Below, piece by piece: positions 1-9,985 of a stretch of 64,000 nucleotides of DNA. The notes below the pieces were generated by a model that was not told the origin of the DNA, searched no databases, and saw only the letters and a list, made by a program, of their open reading frames with translations. The position numbers and the translations under genes were made by a program. The DNA is from UBA4465 sp002292365. Its GTDB lineage: Bacteria > Bacteroidota > Bacteroidia > Cytophagales > Cyclobacteriaceae. Positions within the stretch are counted from its first letter, which is position 1; the number at the start of each line of letters is the position of its first letter. Where the stretch lies: NCBI GenBank assembly GCA_943788615.1, contig CALSQY010000004.1, forward strand, positions 795,705 to 859,704, in the 5' to 3' direction.

Positions 1-981
1 CAGATTGAGTATGATAAAATTCAATCACAATTTATTCAAACCCAACTAGATACGACCCTTCAAATGCGCCAGTCGAGAGATGACCTAATCAACCTAGTCT
101 ATGAAATCGAAGAACGTAAAATGACCTTAGAACAATCCCAATTCGAGCCCCCCGCAACCATCAAGAAAGCCGAAATTGAAGTAGAAAAGGCAATCAGAGC
201 CCATCAACAAGCACAGGAAAATTACTTTATTAAGCAAAAACAAAATATTGCTAAAATGACCGAAGTCACGGCTTCACTCAAAAAGCAAGGTCTGGAACTC
301 AAAGGATTAAAAGAATTGACACAAAAGTTTATGATTTATGCACCTGAAGATGGCATGCTTATTTATTATAAAGATTTTGAAGGTACAGTAAAAATAGGTT
401 CTCAAATAGGTGCATGGAACCCAATAGTGGCTACCCTTCCAGACTTGTCTGTGATGTTATCTCAAACCTATGTCAATGAAGTAGATATACGTAAAATCAA
501 AAAGAATCAAATGGTTGAAATCGGTTTGGATGCATTTCCCGAAAAAAGCATACAAGGAAAAGTAATCAGAGTAGCCAATGTCGGCGAGCAAAGACCCAAC
601 TCTGACGCGAAAGTATTTAAAGTAAGTGTGGAACTACTAGGAACTGATGAATTAATCAAGCCGTCCATGACTACCTCTAATAAAATTATAACGCAAACCC
701 ATCAAGATGCTTTATTCATACCTCTTGAATGTTTATATAATTATCAAAACTCCATCACCTATGTATATCAAAAAAATGGCATTAATGTCATAAAAAAAGA
801 AGTCATTATCGGAGAAACTAATAGTGATGAAGTCATCATTCTTGATGGTTTGGAATTCGGAGATAAAGTTTATTTAAGTAAAATTAAAGAAGCGGAAGAT
901 CAAGATATCATTCGCGTATCTGAATCAAAAACAGCAATATTAGGACAGATAGGTTTCAGTTCACCATCAAAAACTTTTTGA
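1..981 (+). CDS. HlyD/RND-type periplasmic adaptor (5' end outside window)
   Basis: Membrane-fusion (adaptor) subunit that would bridge an inner-membrane ABC permease to a TolC-like outer-membrane channel. The frame is open from the first base of the window, so the N-terminal anchor and first part of the lipoyl region are cut off and 326 codons are visible. Residues about 1-100 are Gln/Lys/Glu-rich helix typical of the adaptor hairpin. These are followed by the lipoyl half-motif APEDGMLIYY and a beta-barrel and membrane-proximal region to the C-terminus. The stop lies directly before the permease ATG, and the downstream permease and TolC genes complete a MacA-MacB-TolC-like set. The exported substrate is unknown. 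The ATP-binding subunit is not in the window and probably lies upstream. Confidence 0.9.
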   Translation, partial: QIEYDKIQSQFIQTQLDTTLQMRQSRDDLINLVYEIEERKMTLEQSQFEPPATIKKAEIEVEKAIRAHQQAQENYFIKQKQNIAKMTEVTASLKKQGLELKGLKELTQKFMIYAPEDGMLIYYKDFEGTVKIGSQIGAWNPIVATLPDLSVMLSQTYVNEVDIRKIKKNQMVEIGLDAFPEKSIQGKVIRVANVGEQRPNSDAKVFKVSVELLGTDELIKPSMTTSNKIITQTHQDALFIPLECLYNYQNSITYVYQKNGINVIKKEVIIGETNSDEVIILDGLEFGDKVYLSKIKEAEDQDIIRVSESKTAILGQIGFSSPSKTF

Positions 982-983
982 TC

Positions 984-2330
984 ATGAAGCCTCCCTTTAA
1001 AAATAATTTTACCGACAAAGAACGCTTGATCGCCAATTTCACTATTGCATTTGAGGCGGTCCTTTCTAATCGTGTTCGATCCATATTAACGGGCTTAGGT
1101 ATTATTTTCGGAGTAGCGGCAGTCATTGCCATGCTTGCTATTGGTAATGGTGCTCAAAAAGAGATAATTGACCAAATAAAACTAGTGGGTCTGAATAATA
1201 TCGTAATCAAATCTGTCATTGAACAAACAGAAGAACAAGTTTCTGCGGATGATCCTTTCATTAAAGAAAAAAATAAATACTCTCCTGGACTCTCATTAAA
1301 AGATAAAAACGCTATCGCTAAAATACTCCCTAACATTCAGGCCATTAGTCCAGAAATTGTAAAGGATACCTATATTATAAATAAGGGAATTCGAAGATCT
1401 GCCAAACTCGTGGGAGTGGAACCCCCCTATTTCAAACTCTTCAATTTTGAACTTGAAGAAGGAACTATGTTCAACGACCAAAATTTAATTCATGGAATGC
1501 CCGTCTGTATCATTGGTAAATCTATAAAAGCAAAATTTTTCCCTTCAGAAAATCCCATAGGTAAAAAGCTAAAATGTGGTAACCACTGGCTCACCGTAAT
1601 GGGGGTTCTCGAGCAAAGAATTATTTCTAAAAATAGTATCAAGCGATTGGGTATAAGAGATTATAATATGGACGTATATGTACCACTTAAAACTGTATTG
1701 ATCAGATATGAAAATAGAGATATGATTACAAAATCAATGATCAAAAAGGCATATAAAGAGAAAACCACCACTACCAATTATCACCAGCTGGACCGCTTAG
1801 TACTTCAAGTAGCAGAAACAGAAAAATTATCTGCTACTGCCGACATCATAGCACGGATGTTGTCACGAAAACATTTTGATATGGTAGATTATGAGATCGA
1901 AATTCCGGAGTTATTACTCAAGCAACAACAACGCACCAATGATGTTTTTAATTATGTTTTAGGAGCCATAGCAGGCATCTCTCTACTGGTAGGTGGTATT
2001 GGCATCATGAACATCATGCTCGCTTCCGTATTAGAACGGATCAAAGAAATCGGACTGAGACTGTCCATTGGAGCAAAAAAAACAGATATTGTTTTTCAAT
2101 TTATGTTTGAGGCCATCATGATCAGTGCCACAGGAGGTATTATTGGTATTTTTACAGGTATTCTGATGGCCTATGGAGTAAGTGCCTTTGCTGATATTCC
2201 CACCATTATATCCTTTGGCTCCATTGTGATATCCTTTGGTGTCGCTACATTGATTGGTCTAATTTTCGGTATTACGCCTGCAAGAAAAGCGGCCCAACAA
2301 AACCCTATAACCTCATTGAGATATGAATAA
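984..2330 (+). CDS. MacB/FtsX-type ABC transporter permease
   Basis: Inner-membrane permease of an ABC export complex. It has one N-terminal TM segment (around residues 30-55, RSILTGLGIIFGVAAVIAML), a long periplasmic MacB core domain, and three C-terminal TM segments of the FtsX domain, starting at GAIAGISLLVGGIGIMNIML. There is no Walker A or ABC signature, so the ATPase must be a separate protein, unlike E. coli MacB. A TTG two codons upstream (978) is in frame, but the ATG at 984 just after the adaptor stop is the more natural start. The 3' end overlaps the TolC-like gene by 8 bp, which indicates translational coupling. Family assignment is firm and the substrate is unknown. Confidence 0.9.
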   Translation: MKPPFKNNFTDKERLIANFTIAFEAVLSNRVRSILTGLGIIFGVAAVIAMLAIGNGAQKEIIDQIKLVGLNNIVIKSVIEQTEEQVSADDPFIKEKNKYSPGLSLKDKNAIAKILPNIQAISPEIVKDTYIINKGIRRSAKLVGVEPPYFKLFNFELEEGTMFNDQNLIHGMPVCIIGKSIKAKFFPSENPIGKKLKCGNHWLTVMGVLEQRIISKNSIKRLGIRDYNMDVYVPLKTVLIRYENRDMITKSMIKKAYKEKTTTTNYHQLDRLVLQVAETEKLSATADIIARMLSRKHFDMVDYEIEIPELLLKQQQRTNDVFNYVLGAIAGISLLVGGIGIMNIMLASVLERIKEIGLRLSIGAKKTDIVFQFMFEAIMISATGGIIGIFTGILMAYGVSAFADIPTIISFGSIVISFGVATLIGLIFGITPARKAAQQNPITSLRYE

Positions 2331-3762
2331 ATATCTGGTCACGTTATGGATTGCTTTTGGATGGATATCCTCTTATGGGCAAATCAATTACTCACTGGAG
2401 GACATCATTCAGAAGGTTAAAGTACAATCTACCCGATCTAAAGAAGCCGAAACGAGGAAAGAAAATAGGTATTGGCAATATAAATATTATCAATCCAATT
2501 ATAATCCTCAACTTAGATTACAAGGTAATTCTCCTGGTTATAATAGAGACTTTAACCAAAATCGCTTGGACGATGGCACTATAGTATTCCAAGAGCAAGA
2601 ACAAACCTTTACCTATGCCAATCTCAGTCTTCAACAACCTTTGGCTATTTCGGGAGGACAAATATCCATCAATTCTGATGTTTACCGATGGAAAAATATC
2701 CCACTAAATTCGCGCTCATGGAACAGTACATTGATCAATATTAAGATTGATCAACCCATTATAGGATTCAACCCGTTAAAATGGGACAAAATGACTGAAC
2801 CCCTTAGATATGAAGAATCTAAGCGTGCCTACGTAGAAGAAATGGAATATATTTCCAGCTTAACTGTAGACCTGTTTTTTGACTATCTAGATGCACAAAT
2901 TGGATATGATATTGCCAGATTCAATCTGGTCCGAAATGACACGATTTATAATATAGAAAAAGGCAGATATAATATTGGAACTACCTCTCGAGACAAACTA
3001 CTACAAGTAGAGCTTCAACTCCTAAGATCTCAGCAACAATTGACACAGGCCAAGCTAGATTTACAATCTTCTGAATTGGAAATCAAAACATTTATTGGTA
3101 TTGATGAAGTCTTCGATCTCATCATCCCTAACAAAATACCTGATTTAAAAGTTAACATAGATGAAGCCATCAATTATGCCTCTGCCAATAGATCTGACTT
3201 TATCGCATTTGAACGACGTCAATTGGAAGCAGATAGACAAATCGCTCAAGCCAAAAACAATCGCTACAGACTCGACATGACAGCCTCTTATGGTCTAACG
3301 GGAACGGGTCAAAATCTAGAAGATTCTTTTCAAGAACCGAATAATCAGCAGAGACTCAATATCCAGTTCAATATCCCCATCATAGATTGGGGTCGAAACA
3401 AAGCCAGTATGAAAACTGCCTTGGCCAATAAAAAATTAGAATCTTATGTAATCACCCAAGATCAGCGAAGTTTTCTCCAAGAAATAACCACGCTTGTCGC
3501 CCAATTTGAGGTATTGAAATCACAAATAGAAATTTCTGAACAATCTGATTTAGTGGCACAAGAAAGATACAATGTTTCTCAAAATCAATATTTAATTGGT
3601 AAAATAGACATTACCAACCTAAATATTGCACTCACGGAAAAAGACCAAGCCAAGCGGAGCTATTTAGCCGCACTTCGAAGTTATTGGAAAGCTTACTTCA
3701 ATTTGAGAAGATTAACACTTTATGATTTTTCTCATGATGAATTGCTCTATCAGGAAGATTAA
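2323..3762 (+). CDS. TolC-family outer-membrane efflux protein
   Basis: Outer-membrane channel of the efflux complex encoded with the two preceding genes. The first 20 residues (MNKYLVTLWIAFGWISSYGQ) are a signal peptide ending at a plausible SPI site. The remaining 460 residues show two long helical OEP repeats rich in Gln, Arg and Glu, for example around SRDKLLQVELQLLRSQQQLTQAK and again near YNVSQNQYLIGKIDITNLNIAL. Length of 479 residues is normal for the family. The start codon lies inside the permease reading frame (8 bp overlap). It probably ends the operon, because the next gene has its own putative promoter word. Confidence 0.9.
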   Translation: MNKYLVTLWIAFGWISSYGQINYSLEDIIQKVKVQSTRSKEAETRKENRYWQYKYYQSNYNPQLRLQGNSPGYNRDFNQNRLDDGTIVFQEQEQTFTYANLSLQQPLAISGGQISINSDVYRWKNIPLNSRSWNSTLINIKIDQPIIGFNPLKWDKMTEPLRYEESKRAYVEEMEYISSLTVDLFFDYLDAQIGYDIARFNLVRNDTIYNIEKGRYNIGTTSRDKLLQVELQLLRSQQQLTQAKLDLQSSELEIKTFIGIDEVFDLIIPNKIPDLKVNIDEAINYASANRSDFIAFERRQLEADRQIAQAKNNRYRLDMTASYGLTGTGQNLEDSFQEPNNQQRLNIQFNIPIIDWGRNKASMKTALANKKLESYVITQDQRSFLQEITTLVAQFEVLKSQIEISEQSDLVAQERYNVSQNQYLIGKIDITNLNIALTEKDQAKRSYLAALRSYWKAYFNLRRLTLYDFSHDELLYQED

Positions 3763-3807
3763 GGATCTTCTAATGCAATTGTTTAAACTCCTGTCATACT
3801 TTCTCAT

Positions 3808-3815
3808 TAACTTTG
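3808..3815 (+). promoter_or_regulatory. Putative Bacteroidota -7 element (TAACTTTG)
   Basis: An exact match to the TAnnTTTG word known for the primary sigma factor of Bacteroidota, 20 bp upstream of the methyltransferase ATG at 3836. I do not see a well-spaced TTTG -33 partner, so the call rests on the -7 word and its position only. Confidence 0.35.
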
Positions 3816-3835
3816 AGCAGCTCAATTTCTAAAAT

Positions 3836-4561
3836 ATGTCTTTAGCCAAAGAACTTAATAAGCAAGGCAACTTGTTATTCAAATACAGGGGAACTCTTCC
3901 TTTGATTATATTATCGGTAGCCTTTCTGGTTTTTATTTTGAAGTTGCAAGCACCTAGCGCCTATGTCAATTACGATTATTATCCCTTTGGTTGCTTAGCT
4001 ATAGCTTTATTTGGCCAATTCATCCGATTAATAACAGTAGGGTATACTGCAGATCTAACTTCGGGTAGAAATACAGAAGGACAACTGGCCAATGTACTAA
4101 ATACGAAGGGCATTTACTCTATCGTAAGACATCCCCTCTATTTAGGTAATTTCTTTATGTGGCTGGGCCTCTGCCTACTCACGCAAGACTTGTGGTTTAC
4201 GATCTCCTTTATCTTGATTTATTGGGTGTACTATGAACGTATCATGTTTGCAGAAGAAGCATTTTTGATTAATAAATTCGGAGATACCTACCTTGAATGG
4301 GCCTCATTAAGACCTGCTTTTTGGCCGAATTTCATTATTTGGAAATCATCAACCTCCAACTTTAATTGGAAAAAAATACTCAAAAATGAAAAAAATGGCA
4401 TTACCGCTCTTTTTTCATTATTTTGGTTATTTAATTTCATTGAAGTAGGGATCATCTCCGGGAATTGGTCTCTCAAACCTAATCTTTGGTTGTACTCAAT
4501 GGTATTAAGTATAATTTATTATATCCTAATGAAGGTCCTCATGAAATTGCAACTAATTTGA
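3836..4561 (+). CDS. ICMT/PEMT-family membrane methyltransferase
   Basis: Integral-membrane, probably SAM-dependent methyltransferase of the isoprenylcysteine carboxyl / phospholipid methyltransferase superfamily. The protein has 241 residues with about five hydrophobic segments. The diagnostic motif GIYSIVRHPLYLGNFF (around residue 98) carries the Arg-His-Pro and Gly used in SAM binding, and a further conserved EE pair (FAEEAF) follows about 45 residues later. The substrate cannot be inferred, since bacterial members act on lipids, quinone-like compounds or unknown acids. It stands alone between the efflux operon and a convergent SDR gene only 8 bp away. Confidence 0.75.
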   Translation: MSLAKELNKQGNLLFKYRGTLPLIILSVAFLVFILKLQAPSAYVNYDYYPFGCLAIALFGQFIRLITVGYTADLTSGRNTEGQLANVLNTKGIYSIVRHPLYLGNFFMWLGLCLLTQDLWFTISFILIYWVYYERIMFAEEAFLINKFGDTYLEWASLRPAFWPNFIIWKSSTSNFNWKKILKNEKNGITALFSLFWLFNFIEVGIISGNWSLKPNLWLYSMVLSIIYYILMKVLMKLQLI

Positions 4562-4569
4562 AAAGATGT

Positions 4570-5499
4570 TTATACTTTTCTGATTTTATACATGCCTTTG
4601 ATATAGTTCCAAGCCATTTTGAGTTTAGATCCGGACTTATTGCGCGCCATTTCCATAGCATCCCAAAGTTCCTCGGGAATTTGATCTAATTGATTAAATT
4701 CTCCGGCTCCTTTGAGCCACTCTCCACCATCGATAGTCACTACTTCTCCATTGACATATGCCGAAAAATCTGATGCCAGATACGCTGCTAAATTGGCCAA
4801 CTCTTGATGCTCTCCTACCCTTCCCACAGGTATCTTTAGAGCTGGATCATACTTCTCTCTTAATTTACCAGGCATCAATCTACTCCATGCTCCCTCAGTA
4901 GGAAAAGGACCAGGAGCTATGGCATTACTTCTAATACCATACTTGGCCCATTCTACTGCCAAAGATCTGGTCATAGCCAAAATCCCTGCCTTAGCTGCTG
5001 CACTAGGGACCACATAGCCTGATCCTGTCCATGCGTACGTGGTCACGATATTTAAAATGGTTCCATTTTTCTTTTTCGCTATCCAATCCTTACCCATGCA
5101 CAAGGTAAAATTATAACTGCCTTTGAGTACTATGTCTACCACCGTATCAAAAGCCCGATGTGATAATCTTTCTGTAGGACTCACAAAATTTCCTGCCGCA
5201 TTGTTTAAAAGAACATCAATAGGCCCCAGCGTTTCCTGGGTCGTTTTAATGACTTGTTCAACTTGATCATAATCCCTTACATCACAAGCAAGTGGTAATA
5301 CTTTATTTCCACTCAGTTCATGGATTTCCTGAGCTGTTTTTTCGAGTACCTCTATTTTTCGACTGCAAATCATGACACTTGCTCCCAACTTGGAAAAATA
5401 AGTAGTCATTGATTTACCTAATCCAGTACCTCCTCCTGTGACTATTATTACCTTCCCTTTAAAGACGTCATCTTTAAACATTCCCTCCGAGTAATTCAT
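4570..5499 (-). CDS. SDR oxidoreductase, 2,4-dienoyl-CoA reductase-like
   Basis: NADPH-dependent short-chain dehydrogenase closest, as I recall the family, to mitochondrial-type 2,4-dienoyl-CoA reductases that remove conjugated double bonds in beta-oxidation of unsaturated fatty acids. Visible motifs are the cofactor loop GGGTGLG near residue 21, NNAAG near residue 97, and the DECR-like stretch TTYAWTGSGYVVPSAAAKAG. In that stretch the catalytic Lys sits in SAAAKAG, and the usual YxxxK Tyr is displaced to the upstream TYA, as in DECR. PGPFPTEGAWSRL also matches DECR. Length is 309 residues. It is a single gene with an AT-rich upstream region and is cytoplasmic. Specificity is inferred from motif similarity only. 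Confidence 0.8.
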   Translation of the reverse strand: MNYSEGMFKDDVFKGKVIIVTGGGTGLGKSMTTYFSKLGASVMICSRKIEVLEKTAQEIHELSGNKVLPLACDVRDYDQVEQVIKTTQETLGPIDVLLNNAAGNFVSPTERLSHRAFDTVVDIVLKGSYNFTLCMGKDWIAKKKNGTILNIVTTYAWTGSGYVVPSAAAKAGILAMTRSLAVEWAKYGIRSNAIAPGPFPTEGAWSRLMPGKLREKYDPALKIPVGRVGEHQELANLAAYLASDFSAYVNGEVVTIDGGEWLKGAGEFNQLDQIPEELWDAMEMARNKSGSKLKMAWNYIKGMYKIRKV

Positions 5500-5633
5500 A
5501 TGTAGTCTGTTAAATAATATTTTTAAGTAATTTAAAATATTTTCGCAATAATGTGAATAATAAATGAATCAATAAAAATGTTTTAAATTGAAATTATTCT
5601 TATTACCTAATCCATTTTTTTTAAAAATTAGTT

Positions 5634-6302
5634 ATGAAAAATTTTATTCAATTCCTGATGACTGTCCTTATTTTTTGGATAGGCTTCAACTTAACTTACG
5701 CCCAAGGAAGACTAACTGCGGAAGAACTACTTGCCAAATCTATCGAATTCCATGATCCGGAGCATCAATGGAATCAGATTAACTCTATCCTCAATTTTGA
5801 GGAGCAACATCCTGAAAAAGCGATTCGAAAAACCCAAGTACACATCGATAACTCGACAGGCTATTTTAAACTGAATCGCGGAGATGAGGAAATCAGTGGT
5901 ATGTCTCTAGATTCATGCTTTATTATAAAAGGATCTGTTAGCTGCCAGCGAGCAGAGTTGATGAGGGATTATTATCTATACCTGTGGGGACTACCTATGA
6001 AGCTCAAGGATGCCAATACTCCACTACAACAAACAGTAAATACTGAAACCATAAAAGACATTGATTACTTTACGATTCAAGTGAATTATCCGATGGATAC
6101 CTGGACCTTCTTTTTAAATAAAGAGGATTACAGCTTACAAGCCTACCGGTTCATCAAGCCAGATAAAAGCGGTGAATTAATTGAGTTAGCTGATCTAGTC
6201 AGCGTAGGAGCTATGAGAATTCCAAAAATCCGAAAATGGTTTACCCTACCCCAAAACAACTATATCGCCACTGATATTTTAATGACCAGTAAAGCTTATT
6301 AA
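5634..6302 (+). CDS. Secreted protein of unknown function (possibly DUF6503)
   Basis: A 222-residue exported protein. Residues 1-23 form a signal peptide ending in LTYAQ. The opening of the mature part (LTAEELLAKSIEFHDPEHQWNQ) recalls the DUF6503 family of Bacteroidota, but I give that from memory and without a search. Two Cys residues (DSCFIIKGSVSC) lie close enough for a disulfide. The remainder is alternating polar/hydrophobic, compatible with a beta-rich lipoprotein-carrier-like fold (for example WTFFLNKEDYSLQAYRF). It is divergent from the SDR gene and monocistronic. No catalytic motif is visible. Confidence 0.55.
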   Translation: MKNFIQFLMTVLIFWIGFNLTYAQGRLTAEELLAKSIEFHDPEHQWNQINSILNFEEQHPEKAIRKTQVHIDNSTGYFKLNRGDEEISGMSLDSCFIIKGSVSCQRAELMRDYYLYLWGLPMKLKDANTPLQQTVNTETIKDIDYFTIQVNYPMDTWTFFLNKEDYSLQAYRFIKPDKSGELIELADLVSVGAMRIPKIRKWFTLPQNNYIATDILMTSKAY

Positions 6303-6604
6303 AGAATATAAAAAAACAAAAATCCTCACTTAAAACCACAGATCAAAGCAAATAGATTAAACGATCAAAGCCCAAAACTGACTATGGAATTTTTTTTATC
6401 TCTGATAATAAAATTTAAAAAGATTTAGTAGTAGTTGATTGAATTTATTTAGGTTAAACGTCTATACGGATCTTCAAATTGGAAGCATTTGATTTAGCAT
6501 TAAATTCACAGAGCCCACCCTATTATGACGATTCAGGTGAAACTAAACGATTACATCTATTTTAAAAACATTCTAGTCCTAAGTCCACCTTATTTCAATC
6601 AATT
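6303..6604. other. Convergent intergenic region, nothing recognised
   Basis: About 300 bp between two convergent genes. It is AT-rich with stops in all frames over most of its length. I see no hairpin followed by a T-run strong enough to call a terminator, and no repeat. Confidence 0.4.
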
Positions 6605-9600
6605 TCACCTCAGAAAGGCGATATCGGTTACCGCACATATGGGCTTAGTTTCTTCTGATTTAAATAACATATATAGATCATGCATCTCCTCAAATTCAGA
6701 CACATCAAATTTTAAATTTGAGGGCCCTACATCTAGAAGACCTTGCTCAATATTCAGAGACTGAATTATAGCGCCTCCCGCACTATCCATTCTCAACTCC
6801 AAGATACCACCATTCATATATTGAGGATGTTGCAATATGGTAACATTCACTGCACTGATGCCCTTAAAATCAATATCTTCATAGACATAGTATGATCCTG
6901 CTTCCCCAATAACCAACGCGAGTGCCTCATCAAGCCCAGGAACCGTACCTGCCTCAACATTCATAGATTGTGTTCTAAATCCATCATCAAAGTTTACCGC
7001 AGATATGATTGGTTTTCTCAAAACCAATGTTTGCTGCTGAGTCAAAGGACCGATTATTTTCCCTCCTTTATCCGTATATGAGGCCTTAAAAACATAAACT
7101 CCTTGGCTTTCCTTCTTCATATGTTCTTGAAAATTATACTTTCCTGAAGTAGGTAAGTTATTAACTATATCTTGTCGATCCAATGAGAGAATATAATCAA
7201 CTATTGAACCTGCGTCACTATCGGCTAAAGCCGGATGAGCGGCCATGGCAACTTCTCCCCAAACTCCGGAGCCGCCATTTTGAATCTTCTCAACCAAATA
7301 ATTTTTTGCAGCTAAATTCATTTGATACTTTTTCGAAATCGCATAAAAAGAAGGTCCAATAGACTTCTTTTTATCTTGATGACAAGAACTACAATCAGAA
7401 CTTTGAATCAAGAATTTGCCCAAACTCAACTGTTTCAATGTACCATGGCCTATGGCAATCACATTCCTGTCTAATCCTTCGTGAAGATAATCAATGGTCG
7501 TGATTACCTCATCTTCCGTAATTCCTGCTCCCAGGGTTCCATCTTCTTCATCTCTCACAGCTATTTGATAGCTCAAGATACTGTTATCCCAATAAAAACT
7601 CCTATTACTATTTATATCAATGTTCAGTTGAGGCATCGCATTGCCCACCTTAAATTTAATACTTGAACTTCCCAAAGCACCTTCTTCGTCTTTAACTTCA
7701 AGGGATACCGAATATAATCCCGGATCTTCGAATATAAAGGAGGTTTCTTTTTCTATTGAAATAATTTGATCGCCCAAACGCCATTCATAAGTGAGACTAT
7801 CCCCATCACGATCATAAGAATCTGCTGCAGAAAGTGCTGCACGAAAAGGTGATTTTCCATATTCTATCGGCGTCCCAATTTTTGCTATGGGTTTTCTATT
7901 GGATCTATTGTAGGTCAAGTGCACTAACCTTGCATCAGAATTTTGCTGAAACCAGGCCGATCCATATTCGAGCACATACAAATCTCCCTCTGGGCCAAAG
8001 GCCATATCTGTTGGATTACTGAATTCTTTCTCCAACAGAAAACGCTCCATCCGGACATAATTCCCTTCCTCATCTAAGGTCACAGACATCATCCATCCCC
8101 GCATCCATTCATAAATAAATAATTTACCATCATAATATTTAGGGAATTTACTTTCGGTTTCTGGATAATCATCTTGATAATACGTAGGCCCTGCCATAGC
8201 GGTTCGACCCCCATTTCCAAGTAATGGGAATTCCGATGAGTTATCATAAGAATACCACAAGAATGCAGGTTGTGCGGGGGGTAATATTTTCGCTCCTGTA
8301 TTGTATTGGGAATCATTGATTGGCTTTAAAGGGTCAAAAATCTTTCCCGACTTTTGAGTATCCCAATCATAATCATTATAGGCCAGATTGTTTCCAACAA
8401 ATAAGGGCCATCCGAAGTTGCCTGCGACACGGGCTTGATTAATCTCATCGTGACCGCGGGGCCCTCTGTTGACATCTGATTCATTCGCATCGGGTCCTAC
8501 ATCTCCCCAATATAAAAACCCTTTATGATCATCAAATGCCATCCTGTATGGATTTCTACAGCCCATCACATAAATTTCAGGTCTGCCTTCGCTTCCGTCT
8601 TGCGGAAATAAATTACCCTGAGGAATACTATACCCTTCCTTCTCTACTTTTATTCTTAATATTTTACCCCGCAAATCATCGGTATTTGCAGATGATTTTC
8701 TGGCATCCCATGGCTCCCTACCGGAGCGATCATCTATTGGTGAATATCCATCCGATGCATGGGGATTGGTATTGTCCCCAACCGCTATGTAAAGCATTTG
8801 ATCCGGACCAAACTCCAAGGAACCGGCTGAATGACAGCATTCCAATCTTTGCGTGGGAATGTTAAGCAATATTTGCTCAGATTTTATATCGATTGAACGA
8901 TAATCAGCATTCATAGTAAATGAAGAAATTATTTGCATAGAGTCCACCGGATGAGATCTGAAAAAGTAGATTTGTCTATTTTGCTCAACTTGTGGATCTA
9001 ATGCAACTCCCAATAATCCATCTTCAAAATCAGTACATACCTCGAATTTGTGTAGGAGATTGGTTTGCTTGGTTAGTCCATCATATAACATGACCTCACC
9101 ATGCCTTTGAATAAAAACAACATTCCCATTGGGCAATACCTCAAGCTCCATGGGCTCATTTAAATTCTCATCTAATATCTCAATATCGAAGCGGTTGTCT
9201 TCTGGTACAATATTAGATTTCCTATAATCTATCCTTTGCCTTGGACCTGCGGCATACTGAATACCCCCCCATACATGTTCAATAAAAAAGGGTTCAATAT
9301 AACTCTCCTCTGTGTGTCCCAGACCGGTGTACCACATACGTCCTCCATCAAAATCTCTGTACCAACTGATGGGATGATTGGAGCCATTTTTGCCTCCCTG
9401 ATAAGTTGCTTCGTTGACCTCCATCAATACATTAATATCCGGATGGATAGCTCTATAATTATACCATTCATCGGTATGAACCCAATTATGGGATAAATGA
9501 TGCGTTGAAAGATGATCCCTATTTAGCACGTTAATGGTCGCTTCTGCCGGTTCAGGATGACTCTCAAAATAAGCACCTACCAATTGATTGTAGTAAGGCC

Positions 9601-9985
9601 ATTTATATTCCGTATCTGTTGCCGAATGAATTCCGACAAATCCTCCTCCCGCTTGGATAAACCGCTGTAATTCTAATTGCTGATCCTCATCTAAGATGTC
9701 TCCAGTCGTATTTAAAAAAACGATTACATTTATGTCTGCCAATACTCTTTCATTGAATACCTCAGCCTCTTCTGAAAAGATCAGCTCAAACCTATTTTGA
9801 TCCGCTATATTTTGAAGCATTTTTTGTCCATCCTCGATAGAACTGTGTCTGAATCCCTCTGTTTTTGAAAAAACCAAGAGCTTGAGATAATCATTTTGAT
9901 CCTCTTTTATCAAAAAGAACCATAAGCCTGACATCATAGCTAGCAATCCAAAAAACCATCCTATTTTATTTTTAATACCCTTCAT
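6605..9985 (-). CDS. ThuA - sugar dehydrogenase propeller - PKD - cytochrome c - CBM6-like protein
   Basis: A very large (1126 aa) envelope protein with five modules. An N-terminal hydrophobic anchor (WFFGLLAMMSGLWFFLI) is followed by a ThuA glutamine-amidotransferase-like domain (residues about 30-245; GGGFVGIHSATDTEY and HPISWYRDFDGGRMWYTGLGHTEESY). Next is a PQQ-glucose/sorbosone dehydrogenase-type beta-propeller (about 265-690; GLLGVALDP, GDNTNPH, MGCRNPYRMAFD, GHDEINQ), then a PKD domain (about 698-785, DSYDRDGDSLTYEWRLGD). A class I cytochrome c domain has the haem motif CSSCH near residue 864 and an axial Met downstream (AMAAHPAL). A beta-sandwich carbohydrate-binding module (CBM6-like) ends the protein. 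This architecture suggests periplasmic or surface sugar oxidation with electrons passed to the fused haem. The substrate is unknown. It is monocistronic. Confidence 0.88.
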   Translation of the reverse strand: MKGIKNKIGWFFGLLAMMSGLWFFLIKEDQNDYLKLLVFSKTEGFRHSSIEDGQKMLQNIADQNRFELIFSEEAEVFNERVLADINVIVFLNTTGDILDEDQQLELQRFIQAGGGFVGIHSATDTEYKWPYYNQLVGAYFESHPEPAEATINVLNRDHLSTHHLSHNWVHTDEWYNYRAIHPDINVLMEVNEATYQGGKNGSNHPISWYRDFDGGRMWYTGLGHTEESYIEPFFIEHVWGGIQYAAGPRQRIDYRKSNIVPEDNRFDIEILDENLNEPMELEVLPNGNVVFIQRHGEVMLYDGLTKQTNLLHKFEVCTDFEDGLLGVALDPQVEQNRQIYFFRSHPVDSMQIISSFTMNADYRSIDIKSEQILLNIPTQRLECCHSAGSLEFGPDQMLYIAVGDNTNPHASDGYSPIDDRSGREPWDARKSSANTDDLRGKILRIKVEKEGYSIPQGNLFPQDGSEGRPEIYVMGCRNPYRMAFDDHKGFLYWGDVGPDANESDVNRGPRGHDEINQARVAGNFGWPLFVGNNLAYNDYDWDTQKSGKIFDPLKPINDSQYNTGAKILPPAQPAFLWYSYDNSSEFPLLGNGGRTAMAGPTYYQDDYPETESKFPKYYDGKLFIYEWMRGWMMSVTLDEEGNYVRMERFLLEKEFSNPTDMAFGPEGDLYVLEYGSAWFQQNSDARLVHLTYNRSNRKPIAKIGTPIEYGKSPFRAALSAADSYDRDGDSLTYEWRLGDQIISIEKETSFIFEDPGLYSVSLEVKDEEGALGSSSIKFKVGNAMPQLNIDINSNRSFYWDNSILSYQIAVRDEEDGTLGAGITEDEVITTIDYLHEGLDRNVIAIGHGTLKQLSLGKFLIQSSDCSSCHQDKKKSIGPSFYAISKKYQMNLAAKNYLVEKIQNGGSGVWGEVAMAAHPALADSDAGSIVDYILSLDRQDIVNNLPTSGKYNFQEHMKKESQGVYVFKASYTDKGGKIIGPLTQQQTLVLRKPIISAVNFDDGFRTQSMNVEAGTVPGLDEALALVIGEAGSYYVYEDIDFKGISAVNVTILQHPQYMNGGILELRMDSAGGAIIQSLNIEQGLLDVGPSNLKFDVSEFEEMHDLYMLFKSEETKPICAVTDIAFLR

